Source: an uncultured Lachnospiraceae bacterium
Lineage (GTDB): Bacteria > Bacillota > Clostridia > Lachnospirales > Lachnospiraceae
Assembly: GCA_948438565.1 (NCBI GenBank)
Contig: CAOJLW010000028.1
Coordinates: forward strand, 1 to 14,056
Direction: 5' to 3'
Length of the DNA stretch: 14,056 nucleotides
A program made the translations under genes and the position numbers. Shown one piece after another: positions 6,264 through 13,904 of the stretch; position 1 is the stretch's first letter, and every line of letters begins with the position of its first letter. The notes beneath the pieces were generated by a model. That model was not told the origin of the DNA, did no database searches, and saw only the letters and a program-made list of their open reading frames with translations.

Positions 6264-8336
6264 ATGAAAATGCAAAAGAAAGAAGCAGTAAAACAAAGCG
6301 GCTGTTTGTCGTTTGGAACAAAGCTTGCAATGTTTGCCTTGTGTTTTATCCTGTTTGGCATGGTAGGGATGATCAGCAGTCAGGCAGTCAAAGCGGCGGA
6401 TCCGGTAGAAGGCGTTTGGGTATATCGCGCATATGGTCAGGAAGGAGTCAAGATTGTCCGTTATACCGGAGGCAGCCAGAATGAAACAATTCCGTCTATG
6501 TTGGGGGGCAAACCGGTTGTTGCGCTGGGATTAGAAGCGTTTCGGGATAATCAGCAGTTAATTACAGTGACGATTCCGTCTACCGTTAAGACAATCGAAG
6601 CCACGAACTGGGACGGCTGCTTTCGTGATTGTAGGAATTTAACAGAGGTAATTGGCTTAGAAAATGTTACGTTGATTGGCTCTAGGGCATTTCTGGGCTG
6701 CAGCAATTTAAAAAAGGTGACTTTTGGAGAAGGCCTGAAGGAGATCGGCAATTCCGCTTTTGAAGGCTGTACGATTTTGGAACAAGTCGTCCTGCCGTCT
6801 ACGCTGGAAACAATCGGCAGTTATGCATTTAAAAATTGTGACGCGCTGACTTCCGTAACCATTCCGTCCAGTGTGACGACGTTTAGCAGAGAGGCTTTTG
6901 CGGAATGTGACAGTCTTGCGTCTGTAGAGATGAATGCGACGTTAGAAAAGATAGGGGATGAGGCGTTTCGGGACTGTCCTGTGCTTTCTTCCGTCAGCCT
7001 AGCTCCGACGATGCGTTTGATTGGCAAGAAGATGTTTCAGAAATGTCCGCTTCTTACAACCGTGTCTCTGTCAGAAAGCATTCAGAGTATTGGAGACTAT
7101 GCGTTTGAGCGTTGCAGCAGCTTGGATAATCTGGTTATTCCCTCCGGCGTAAGGTATTTGTCGGTGGGAGTATTTGCCAATTGTACTTCTTTGAGTAATC
7201 TCCAGCTGAAATATGGCCTGATTGATATTGGAAACAGCGCTTTTGCAGGATGCGTTTCTTTGACTGCCGTAGATGTTCCGAACAGTGTGATAAGGCTGGG
7301 TTCAGAAGCCTTTGCAAATTGCGCCGCGCTGACGGATGTATTTTTGCCTTACAGCGTGACAAGTATCCAAAAAGGCTGGTCTGCCAGCTTTGCAGGCAGC
7401 AAACAGGTAGTTATTTCCTGTTATCATGGTTCCTATGCTTCTGATTATGTGTCGGAGATGGGGATCGAACATATTTTTGTGGACAGTATTCCAAGCACAG
7501 GCTTTGCATTTACCAATTCTTCTATACAGATGAAGGTGGGGCAGACGCTTCAGATCGGCTATACGATACAGCCTGTCGATACGACGGATGCAATTGTATG
7601 GACGAGCTCTGCGTCGGATATTATTGAGGTCAATGCAATCGGGGAAATTACGGCCAAACGTTCGGGCACGGTTTCCATTATTGCCATATCGACGACTGGA
7701 ACCAGGCTTGAAATTCCGGTAACGGCAGTTTATGATCCTGACAGGATTTCATTCCGTACCAGGAAACGAGTGATACAAATCGGCGAGACTTATACGCAAA
7801 CGGCGGAAATTCGGGATCCGAACGGGATTCGCAACGATTTGACGCCTGTTTATACGAGCTCCAATCCGGCGATTGCAACGGTAGACGGAGCCGGAACTGT
7901 AACGGGCGTTTCTCCCGGGGTTGTTACGATTACAGCTACGATTCAGAATTTGACGGCGTCCTATGAGGTGACGGTTGCCACGCCAAAGCCGGGCAATGCA
8001 GAACAGCCGGGCGCCAATCCGGGCAATACCAAACCTGGAACAGGCAGTCAGGGGAACGGATCGGCCAATCAAAATCAAAATAAGAACCAAAAAGCTATCA
8101 GTAAGTTAAAAATCAGCAAAAGCGGAAAGACATTAAAAATTACTACGATCAAAGGCGCAAAAGTCAAAGTCAGCGCCAAAAAAGCGATCCTGGGAAAATC
8201 CTCCAAGACGGTTACCGCAAACAAGAAGGGGATTGCAAAAATCACCTTTAAAAAGAAGATTAAAAAAGTGACAGTAACGATTAAGGTATCAAAGTCCGGA
8301 TATAAGACAAGGACGGCCAAAAAGAAATTTAAATAA
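6264..8336 (+). CDS. Secreted BspA-type leucine-rich-repeat protein with two Big_2 Ig-like domains and a lysine-rich C-terminal domain
   Basis: A 690-residue exported protein. Residues 1-44 are a signal peptide: basic start, hydrophobic LAMFALCFILFGMVGMI, likely cleavage after AVKA. Residues ~80-385 hold about 12 BspA/Treponema-type LRRs of ~23 residues with the pattern IGxxAFxxCxxLxxVxIPxxV (LRR_5). Residues ~408-488 and ~490-572 are two Big_2-like domains, with WTSSASDIIEVNAIGEITA and YTSSNPAIATVDGAGTVTG as their cores. Residues ~573-609 form a Pro/Gly/Asn/Gln linker. Residues 610-690 form a domain with 28 Lys, 1 Arg and no acidic residues, shaped like a small Ig-type beta domain (GAKVKVSAKKA...TVTANKKG...VSKSGYKT). 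No LPXTG sorting motif is present; electrostatic wall binding is plausible. Proteins of this type often act as surface adhesins, but the ligand is unknown. ATG 6264 lies 5 nt after AGGAGG (6253-6258). It has its own promoter and terminator, so it is likely monocistronic. Confidence 0.92.
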   Translation: MKMQKKEAVKQSGCLSFGTKLAMFALCFILFGMVGMISSQAVKAADPVEGVWVYRAYGQEGVKIVRYTGGSQNETIPSMLGGKPVVALGLEAFRDNQQLITVTIPSTVKTIEATNWDGCFRDCRNLTEVIGLENVTLIGSRAFLGCSNLKKVTFGEGLKEIGNSAFEGCTILEQVVLPSTLETIGSYAFKNCDALTSVTIPSSVTTFSREAFAECDSLASVEMNATLEKIGDEAFRDCPVLSSVSLAPTMRLIGKKMFQKCPLLTTVSLSESIQSIGDYAFERCSSLDNLVIPSGVRYLSVGVFANCTSLSNLQLKYGLIDIGNSAFAGCVSLTAVDVPNSVIRLGSEAFANCAALTDVFLPYSVTSIQKGWSASFAGSKQVVISCYHGSYASDYVSEMGIEHIFVDSIPSTGFAFTNSSIQMKVGQTLQIGYTIQPVDTTDAIVWTSSASDIIEVNAIGEITAKRSGTVSIIAISTTGTRLEIPVTAVYDPDRISFRTRKRVIQIGETYTQTAEIRDPNGIRNDLTPVYTSSNPAIATVDGAGTVTGVSPGVVTITATIQNLTASYEVTVATPKPGNAEQPGANPGNTKPGTGSQGNGSANQNQNKNQKAISKLKISKSGKTLKITTIKGAKVKVSAKKAILGKSSKTVTANKKGIAKITFKKKIKKVTVTIKVSKSGYKTRTAKKKFK

Positions 8337-8346
8337 AAAGTATTTG

Positions 8347-8385
8347 ACAGGATAACCGAAATGATTTTCAGGTTATCCTGTTTTT
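8347..8385 (+). terminator. Intrinsic terminator of the LRR protein gene
   Basis: ACAGGATAACC (8347-8357) and GGTTATCCTGT (8371-8381) form a perfect 11-bp stem. The stem can extend inward by GAAA/TTTC around one bulged A. It is followed at once by TTTT and CCTTT, and begins 10 nt after the stop codon. This is the clearest terminator in the window and isolates the LRR gene from the PBP operon. Confidence 0.9.
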
Positions 8386-8427
8386 CCTTTCATAGGAAAT
8401 CGCTGCATGAGCTCTTTGTTCCAACGG

Positions 8428-8456
8428 TTGACTTTTGCATTTGAAAGAAGTAAGAT
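8428..8456 (+). promoter_or_regulatory. Sigma-A-type promoter for the PBP-hydrolase-degV operon
   Basis: TTGACT (8428-8433, 5/6), 17-nt spacer, TAAGAT (8451-8456, 4/6). The start point would be near 8463, leaving an ~80-nt leader before the PBP gene. It follows directly on the LRR terminator, where a new promoter is needed. Confidence 0.6.
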
Positions 8457-8463
8457 TCTATGA

Positions 8464-8499
8464 TACAGTACATATGCGATTGTAAAACTGCATACTGTA
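8464..8499 (+). repeat. Perfect 7-bp inverted repeat at the presumed start of the PBP transcript
   Basis: TACAGTA (8464-8470) and TACTGTA (8493-8499) are exact reverse complements 22 nt apart, with a further TGC/GCA pairing inside (8475-8477 with 8490-8492). The left arm begins at the predicted +1. It could be a repressor operator or a 5'-UTR hairpin. No regulator is identified. Confidence 0.45.
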
Positions 8500-8543
8500 G
8501 ATAAAGTGACCAGACGGAAAAAGCAAAGAGCAGGGTGATAAGA

Positions 8544-10850
8544 TTGAGCGAAAAGAAAAAAAAGAAACAAAACCGGCATATACTGCGCGCAAGCTTAAAA
8601 ATTTCATTTTTAGTGATAATGCTGCTTGTGCTTGGCATCGTAGGATTTATCTTTGTAAAATATAAAAAAGATATTGACGCATGGCGGCAGGAAGCCGTAC
8701 AGAAGGTGGAAGAAAGTAAGCGGGATGATTTTAGGCCGTTAAATATTTCCTATATCTACGATAAAGACGGCAATAAAATTGCGGAGCTGTCCGCATCAGA
8801 AAAAAATATTTATTTACGATACGAGGATATTCCGCAAAATGCAGTCAATGCATTGATTGCGGTGGAAGATCGGACATTTTGGAGCAACCGTGGCTATGAT
8901 TTGCGGGGGATTGTCCGGGTGGCCTTTACCTATGCAAGAACCAATGGAACCGTTATTCATGGCGCGAGTACCATTACGCAGCAGTTGGCGAGGAAAATAT
9001 ATCTGACCAATGAGGTTTCGATTGCGCGGAAGGTCAAAGAAATAATGATTGCAACCGAATTGACCCAAAAATACACGAAAAAACAGATTATGGAATTTTA
9101 TATTAATAATTGTTGTTTTGCCAATAATATTTACGGGATTGAGGCGGCTGCAACAGCGTATTTTGGGATCACGTCCCAGGAATTGTCCCTGTCACAGACA
9201 GCGTATTTGTGCGCAATCCCCAACCGTCCGACGTATTATAATCCATATACGGATCCGGATCGCGCCATAGAAAGACGCGATAAAATTTTAAACGATATGT
9301 ACGAATGCGGCTATATTTCCAAAGAGGAGTTATCCGGGGCATTGGCCGAGGAGATTACGATTGTCGGGCAAAAGGGCGGCGGATCGGATCGTGTCAATAG
9401 TTACCAGACGACATACGCCTTAAACTGTGCGGTGAAATATTTTATGGAGCAGGAGGGTTTTTCATTTCAATATGATTTTGAAACGGCTGAAGCGTATGAA
9501 GCGTATCAAAAGGAGTATGAAACCTGGTATTCGGACGTCAGAGATCGGATCTATACGGGCGGATATAAAATTTATACTTCGTTGGATAGCGGGGCGCAGA
9601 ATTCCCTGCAATCGATTATCGATAACAGCCTGAATATGGACGTTTCCCTGGGCGGATCGGGAATGTATGATTTTCAGGGCGCCTTGACGGCGATTGACAA
9701 TACCAACGGAAAAGTCATTGCCATTGTCGGCGGACGTTCGCAGGAGGGATTTTTAAATACGTATACGTTAAACCGGGCGTACCAAAGCCACCGGCAGCCG
9801 GGCAGTTCGATTAAACCGCTTGTGGTCTATACGCCGGCCTTGATGCAGGGATATACGGAGACGTCCTCCTTAAATAATATCGATGTGAGCGCCGCAAAAA
9901 AAAGCAAAACGGTTTCTACGATGACAGGGGCCAAATTTTCTTTCCGCAGCGCTGTGGAACAAAGTAAAAATGGGTGCGCATATCAGCTCTTTAATGATAT
10001 TGGAGTGGACTATGGTTTATCCTTTATCAAAGAGATGCGTTTTGATAAAATTGTGCCGGAGGACGAAACGCTGTCTGCATCCTTAGGCGGCTTAACCTAT
10101 GGCGCGACGACGGAGCAGATGGCAGGCGCGTATGCGGCTCTGGCCAATCATGGCGTTTACCGGGATACGAGCTGTATTTTATCGATTAAGGATATTGACG
10201 GGCATGAAATGTACCTGGATCCTTTGGATAAAGAAGTCTATACGGCGGATGCGGCGGATACGATGGTCGATATTTTAAAAGGGGTGGTAAGCCGCGGAAC
10301 GGCAGCTTCTATGAAATGGCATTCCGTTTCAAGCGTAGAGGCGGCGGGAAAAACAGGGACGACAAATGACAGCAAAGACGGCTGGTTTTGCGGGATTACG
10401 CCGTATTTTACCGTTGCGGTCTGGGTGGGGTTTGATACGCCAAAGACGTTAAGCTCGCTGTATGGGGCGACTTATCCGGCGACGATATGGAAAGAGTCGA
10501 TGCAGTTTTTATTGGATGCTTACGGGTATGAGGAAGGCTCGTTTACCCAGTCAGATTCTGGCGACAGCGCTTCGGACGCGTATGCGGAGGAAGAATTTTT
10601 GCCGGGGCGCTCGGATGATGAAACGCTCTCAGACGGCTATACGGTTGCCGATTACCGGGCGGATCGCACCGTGGGCAAGCGGATTTTGGCCATTATCGAT
10701 CAGATGCACGGTCTCGATCCGGGCGCTGGGGATTATCAGAGCAAAAAAGAGGATTTGTATCGGCAAGGCTGCGCGGAAGTAGGGAATATTTACAGCCGAA
10801 AATATACGGCGGAAATGCAACAGGCGTTAGACGGCGCCTACAGCAATTGA
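8544..10850 (+). CDS. Class A penicillin-binding protein (glycosyltransferase 51 plus transpeptidase)
   Basis: A 768-residue bifunctional peptidoglycan synthase. A short Lys-rich cytoplasmic tail precedes one membrane anchor (residues ~18-39); the rest is extracytoplasmic. The GT51 domain (~80-260) shows EDRTFW with catalytic E108 and GASTITQQLA (140-149). The transpeptidase domain has all three penicillin-binding motifs: S421-SI-K424 (in PGSSIKP), S474-K-N476 and K603-T-G605. The GT domain polymerises lipid II and the TP domain cross-links stem peptides; beta-lactams acylate S421. The tail after ~660 is acidic and Ser/Asp-rich, then helical. In GT motif 1 the usual His of EDxxFxxHxG is Asn (WSNRG). 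I chose TTG 8544 because GGTGAT (8534-8539) pairs well with the 16S tail at proper spacing; GTG 8535 has only a weak site. The exact subtype name is not assigned. It is the first gene of a three-gene operon. Confidence 0.94.
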   Translation: MSEKKKKKQNRHILRASLKISFLVIMLLVLGIVGFIFVKYKKDIDAWRQEAVQKVEESKRDDFRPLNISYIYDKDGNKIAELSASEKNIYLRYEDIPQNAVNALIAVEDRTFWSNRGYDLRGIVRVAFTYARTNGTVIHGASTITQQLARKIYLTNEVSIARKVKEIMIATELTQKYTKKQIMEFYINNCCFANNIYGIEAAATAYFGITSQELSLSQTAYLCAIPNRPTYYNPYTDPDRAIERRDKILNDMYECGYISKEELSGALAEEITIVGQKGGGSDRVNSYQTTYALNCAVKYFMEQEGFSFQYDFETAEAYEAYQKEYETWYSDVRDRIYTGGYKIYTSLDSGAQNSLQSIIDNSLNMDVSLGGSGMYDFQGALTAIDNTNGKVIAIVGGRSQEGFLNTYTLNRAYQSHRQPGSSIKPLVVYTPALMQGYTETSSLNNIDVSAAKKSKTVSTMTGAKFSFRSAVEQSKNGCAYQLFNDIGVDYGLSFIKEMRFDKIVPEDETLSASLGGLTYGATTEQMAGAYAALANHGVYRDTSCILSIKDIDGHEMYLDPLDKEVYTADAADTMVDILKGVVSRGTAASMKWHSVSSVEAAGKTGTTNDSKDGWFCGITPYFTVAVWVGFDTPKTLSSLYGATYPATIWKESMQFLLDAYGYEEGSFTQSDSGDSASDAYAEEEFLPGRSDDETLSDGYTVADYRADRTVGKRILAIIDQMHGLDPGAGDYQSKKEDLYRQGCAEVGNIYSRKYTAEMQQALDGAYSN

Positions 10851-10861
10851 GAGGTGCGAAA

Positions 10862-11770
10862 ATGGAAAAAAGAATACTAGAGGCATACGATCGGTATCCA
10901 TTAGAGCTTCATCTGTATGAAGCAAAGGAAGCGAAAGCCGTGGTGCAAATTGTCCATGGCATGGAAGAGCATCAGGGGCGTTATACGGCGTTTGCCCAAT
11001 TTTTGCAGGAACACGGATTTTCCGTTGTCAGCTCCGATATGCGCGGGCATGGCCCTGCGGCCAGGACGCCGGGGCATTTTAAAGACAAAAATGGATACGT
11101 GGCATTGATCCGAGATCAAAGGAGGATTACGGCTTTTATTCAGAAGCGTTTTCCCGGCCTTCCTATTTATTTGTTTGCACATTCTATGGGGACGATGATC
11201 GTGCGCGTGCTCCTGCAAACGAATTCCAGGGATTATCAAAAGGTGGTTTTATCCGGTTATCCGAATTATCAAAAAGGAGCGTATTTTGGAATTGTTTTGG
11301 CGAATGTAGCGCAGGCTTTGTGCGGGCCAAAATACAAGTCAAAGTTTATCCAGGCGCAAAGCGTCGGCGCGTTCAATCGACAAATCCGGCGTCCGAAAAC
11401 AACGGTGGACTGGATTAGCCATAATGAAGAAAATGTTCGGGAGTATCTGTCGGATCCCAATTGCGGGATTGGCTTTACCTGCGCTGCCTTTCGGGACGTG
11501 TTTTCTCTTATGATTCGGATGCATCAGTCGGAACGGTATCGCAATGTCAACCAAAATCTGCCGTTTTTGTTGCTGCGGGGATTGGATGATCCGTGCGTCG
11601 GGGGCGAACAGGGAGCGGCGGACTCCCGTCGTACATTATTGCAGGCAGGGTTTTTCCGGATTGTCCATATGGATTTTTTGGGAATGCGTCATGAAATTCT
11701 GCGGGAAAGGGAGTGTCAGAAGGTGTATGACGCTATTTTGGCATTTTATCGGGAACAGGACAGGCTATAG
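10862..11770 (+). CDS. Alpha/beta hydrolase, monoacylglycerol lipase / serine aminopeptidase (Hydrolase_4) type
   Basis: A 302-residue single-domain hydrolase with no signal peptide, so cytoplasmic. The oxyanion-hole HG is at 32-33 in IVHGMEEHQGRY, the family block DMRGHG at 59-64, and the nucleophile elbow AHSMG at 106-110 (S108). The likely acid is D243 in GLDDPCV, and the base is H277 in GMRHEIL. This is the usual layout of bacterial lysophospholipase/monoacylglycerol lipase-like proteins. The elbow has Ala in place of the first Gly of GxSxG, which is tolerated in this family. ATG 10862 follows GAGGTG (10851-10856) by 5 nt, 11 nt after the PBP stop. A TTG at 10847 is in frame but overlaps the PBP stop and lacks a site. 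Substrate is unknown; an acylglycerol or lysolipid ester fits, and the following degV gene supports lipid turnover. Confidence 0.87.
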   Translation: MEKRILEAYDRYPLELHLYEAKEAKAVVQIVHGMEEHQGRYTAFAQFLQEHGFSVVSSDMRGHGPAARTPGHFKDKNGYVALIRDQRRITAFIQKRFPGLPIYLFAHSMGTMIVRVLLQTNSRDYQKVVLSGYPNYQKGAYFGIVLANVAQALCGPKYKSKFIQAQSVGAFNRQIRRPKTTVDWISHNEENVREYLSDPNCGIGFTCAAFRDVFSLMIRMHQSERYRNVNQNLPFLLLRGLDDPCVGGEQGAADSRRTLLQAGFFRIVHMDFLGMRHEILRERECQKVYDAILAFYREQDRL

Positions 11771-11784
11771 AGGGGGGATCGACA

Positions 11785-12660
11785 TTGATTCAGATTATTA
11801 CGGACAGCCATAGCGGCATTACGCAAAAAGAAGCAAAAAAGATGGGAATTGAAGTTCTGCCGATGCCGTTTATGATTGATGGGCGTTGTTATGAGGAAGA
11901 TGTGACATTATCCAGGGAAAGTTTTTTTCAAAAATTAAAAGAGGGCGCGAAGGTCAGTACGTCGCAGCCGTCTCCAGACGTGGTTGGTAAGCTTTGGAGC
12001 CGGGTTTTAAAACATTACGATCAGATTGTCTATATTCCGATTAGCAGCGGTCTGAGCAGCTCATGCAGTACGGCGGCGGCATTGGCGCAGCAAAAACCCT
12101 ATCGGGGGCGGGTCTTTGTCGTAGATAACGGAAGGGTATCGACGCCTCAGCGGCGTTCTGTGATGGATGCCATAGAATTAAAAGAAAAAGGCTGTTCTGC
12201 GGCGCAGATCCAGAAGATCTTAGAGCGCGCCAGACAGGATATGACGATTTATGTTACGGTGGAAGATTTGCAGTATTTAAAGCGGGGCGGCAGGATTTCC
12301 GCTTCAGCTGCGGCGATTGGATCGGCGCTCAATATCAAACCCGTATTGCAGTTTGATACCGGGATGATCCATAGCTTTCAAAAATGCAGGGGATTTCATA
12401 AAGCGCGAAAGCTGATGATTGACGCGATGCGTTCGGATTTGGAGGGAAAATTTTTAGATTGGAGCCGCCGGGGGGCGGTTTATCTTCTGGCGGCGTCCAG
12501 CGCGTCTTTAGAGGTGACGGAAAGCTGGCTGCACCAGATCCGGGAAGCGTTTCCGGGGATGGACGTGCTGTGCGACAATCTGTCGCTGGGGGTGTCCTGC
12601 CATATCGGCCCGGGCGGACTGGGCATCGGCTGCTCCTGCCGCCCGGAGATACGTCTGTAG
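11785..12660 (+). CDS. DegV family fatty-acid-binding protein
   Basis: A 291-residue DegV/FakB-like protein. The N-terminus IQIITDSHSGIT fits the DegV start. TSQPSP (59-64), the lipid-carboxylate loop SSGLSSSC (87-94) and LQYLKRGGRIS (162-172) are the family's conserved blocks. Related FakB proteins bind a fatty acid and present it to FakA kinase for phosphorylation before entry into phospholipid synthesis. No fakA is in the window, so that partnership is inferred. The start is TTG 11785, the only one giving a full DegV N-terminus, with AGGGGGGATC (11771-11780) upstream. It lies 14 nt after the hydrolase gene, so the esterase could release fatty acids that this protein binds. It is the last gene of the operon, and its stop is 7 nt from the convergent minus-strand gene. 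Confidence 0.93.
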   Translation: MIQIITDSHSGITQKEAKKMGIEVLPMPFMIDGRCYEEDVTLSRESFFQKLKEGAKVSTSQPSPDVVGKLWSRVLKHYDQIVYIPISSGLSSSCSTAAALAQQKPYRGRVFVVDNGRVSTPQRRSVMDAIELKEKGCSAAQIQKILERARQDMTIYVTVEDLQYLKRGGRISASAAAIGSALNIKPVLQFDTGMIHSFQKCRGFHKARKLMIDAMRSDLEGKFLDWSRRGAVYLLAASSASLEVTESWLHQIREAFPGMDVLCDNLSLGVSCHIGPGGLGIGCSCRPEIRL

Positions 12661-12667
12661 AGTCTGG

Positions 12668-12997
12668 TTAGCGTATCGTATGGCTCCATACGAGCTCCTG
12701 TGGAATCTGCCGGATGCATTCGTCTGCAATCGCCATGATAATCGCAAAGCATGAGAGTATCATCAGCAGAAAAATAGCGCCTTTGTCATAACGATAATCG
12801 GATGTTTTATGAATATTTCCGATTAGGATTTCTATGCCGAGCATAATTAAAATGCATGGCCAGAGCCGGAAGATCAACAGATAGCTAACGGCCGGCACGA
12901 TCATATGAAGTAAAAACAGCAGTCCAAACAGGATGAATGCGGCGCCGCAGGTAACCGTGCCTACGCGGCGCGTTCGTTTGTTAAGGTGTGGATCCAT
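12668..12997 (-). CDS. Small multi-pass membrane protein, LiaF-TM/DUF5668-like
   Basis: A 109-residue protein with a basic start (HLNKRTRRV) and about three membrane segments (residues ~12-34, 38-60, 73-92). The stretch FRLWPCILIMLGIEIL resembles the membrane part of LiaF/DUF5668 proteins, which often accompany envelope-stress regulators. Function is not known. ATG at 12997 has AGGAGG (13004-13009) upstream, and the gene starts inside the previous one (17-nt overlap), which implies translational coupling. It is the last gene of the minus-strand operon. Hydropathy, the ribosome site and the overlap argue for a real gene; the family link is tentative. Confidence 0.75.
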   Translation of the reverse strand: MDPHLNKRTRRVGTVTCGAAFILFGLLFLLHMIVPAVSYLLIFRLWPCILIMLGIEILIGNIHKTSDYRYDKGAIFLLMILSCFAIIMAIADECIRQIPQELVWSHTIR

Positions 12998-13532
12998 GGC
13001 GTTCCTCCTTTTTTTGTTGTTCGGTAAGCAGAGGTTTTGGTCCCCGGATCATCCGGACGCCCAGAGCGATAATGGCGATGCCTGCGATGATGCGCGGCAG
13101 GCTGTAAGAAAATTCATAGATATAGCCATAGATATCGTCCGGCAGGTATTCCCGAAGGAGATACAGCATATTTTGCCAGGTTAAAACAATGCCCATAAAA
13201 ATCAGGACAAAGGCGGCAAGACGGCCGTTATGCTTGAAAAATTTCATATTGTCATTCGGCAGACGATCGATAAACAGGAACTGATCTTCGATGGTATAAA
13301 ATTCTTCGTCCGGCATATCGGCGAGGCTGTGCACATGAAAGAAACTGTAAAACCAAACCACCAAGTTGAGCATGGATAATACCCCTATGCGCAGGCCTGC
13401 CGCAAGTACGAAAATGGCAATAAATAAAAGCATAAGGCTGACGCCTGTTTTTAAAAATCCCATATACATTTCTCCAGCTCCTGGAATCAGAGAAAAGCAA
13501 AACCGGAAAAATGGATTCTTTTTGTTTGTCAT
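12981..13532 (-). CDS. Multi-pass membrane protein, TM2-like N-terminus, unknown function
   Basis: A 183-residue protein with about five membrane segments: a TM2-like opening pair (SLIPGAGEMYMGFLKTGV then LMLLFIAIFVLAAG), a third at ~48-65, a soluble acidic segment (~68-98, DMPDEEFYTIEDQF), then segments at ~105-125 and ~145-163. It ends in a charged, probably cytoplasmic tail (LLTEQQKKEERHG). The IPGxGxxYxG turn is typical of TM2-domain proteins, whose role is unclear. ATG at 13532 has AGGAGG (13540-13545) upstream and overlaps the preceding stop by 4 nt (ATGA). The position downstream of a sigma/anti-sigma-like pair suggests an envelope role, by inference only. Confidence 0.8.
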   Translation of the reverse strand: MTNKKNPFFRFCFSLIPGAGEMYMGFLKTGVSLMLLFIAIFVLAAGLRIGVLSMLNLVVWFYSFFHVHSLADMPDEEFYTIEDQFLFIDRLPNDNMKFFKHNGRLAAFVLIFMGIVLTWQNMLYLLREYLPDDIYGYIYEFSYSLPRIIAGIAIIALGVRMIRGPKPLLTEQQKKEERHGSTP

Positions 13533-13900
13533 TTGATATCCTCCTTTAGAATGATGGAATCTGCAGTATCCGATATAAAGTTACAAAATTGATTGGTTTT
13601 TTGGCAGAGGCCGCTTAACAGGGAATGTTCCTGTCCAAAGGGAGGGAGTAAAAAAAATGGCTCCAAGGAACCGGCCTTTGGCGTCAGGATCAAGATAGCA
13701 ATGGCGGCGGCTGTGGCGGCGGTTATTTTGGCTCGGAATAAAAACCGGGAAAGGGGTTTTGGCTGTGGCGCGCATACCGCTGTTTTTTGTAAGATTTGCT
13801 CTTTTAAATAGGCTGGCGCCCGGCAGCAGGAAGCCTGGTTTTCTGCTGCTTCGATCAATTGCAGTAGTTCGGCTTCGTTTAAGTAATGTTGTGTTTTCAT
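13529..13900 (-). CDS. Single-pass membrane protein in anti-sigma-factor position
   Basis: A 123-residue protein: a hydrophilic helical N-terminus (NEAELLQLIEAAENQ, then APAYLKEQILQK), one membrane segment at ~58-74 (Ala/Ile-rich), and a ~45-residue outer C-terminus. This layout is that of membrane anti-sigma factors: a cytoplasmic sigma-binding part followed by one TM. There is no clear zinc HxxxCxxC motif; a CC pair at 25-26 is the only Cys cluster before the TM. It starts 4 nt after the sigma factor stop. I chose ATG 13900, with AAGGAG (13911-13916) 10 nt upstream. The in-frame ATG at 13921 lies inside the sigma gene and has no site, but would add seven residues. The anti-sigma role is inferred from position and topology, not from a recognised domain. 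Confidence 0.7.
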   Translation of the reverse strand: MKTQHYLNEAELLQLIEAAENQASCCRAPAYLKEQILQKTAVCAPQPKPLSRFLFRAKITAATAAAIAILILTPKAGSLEPFFLLPPFGQEHSLLSGLCQKTNQFCNFISDTADSIILKEDIK

Positions 13901-13904
13901 AGGC

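Noticed and set aside
6014..6361. Minus-strand ORF of 115 codons spanning the galT-LRR intergenic region
   Set aside because: It runs antisense into the signal-peptide region of the LRR gene, lies over the promoter and hairpins, has no good ribosome site and shows no recognisable domain.
8390..8638. Minus-strand ORF of 82 codons with Phe-rich hydrophobic stretches
   Set aside because: The hydrophobicity is the antisense reading of the Lys-rich start and membrane segment of the PBP gene. It also covers the plus-strand promoter.
12933..13184. Plus-strand ORF opposite the membrane-protein operon
   Set aside because: Antisense to two genes with good ribosome sites, overlapping reading frames and clear membrane topology; the plus-strand product has no recognisable features.
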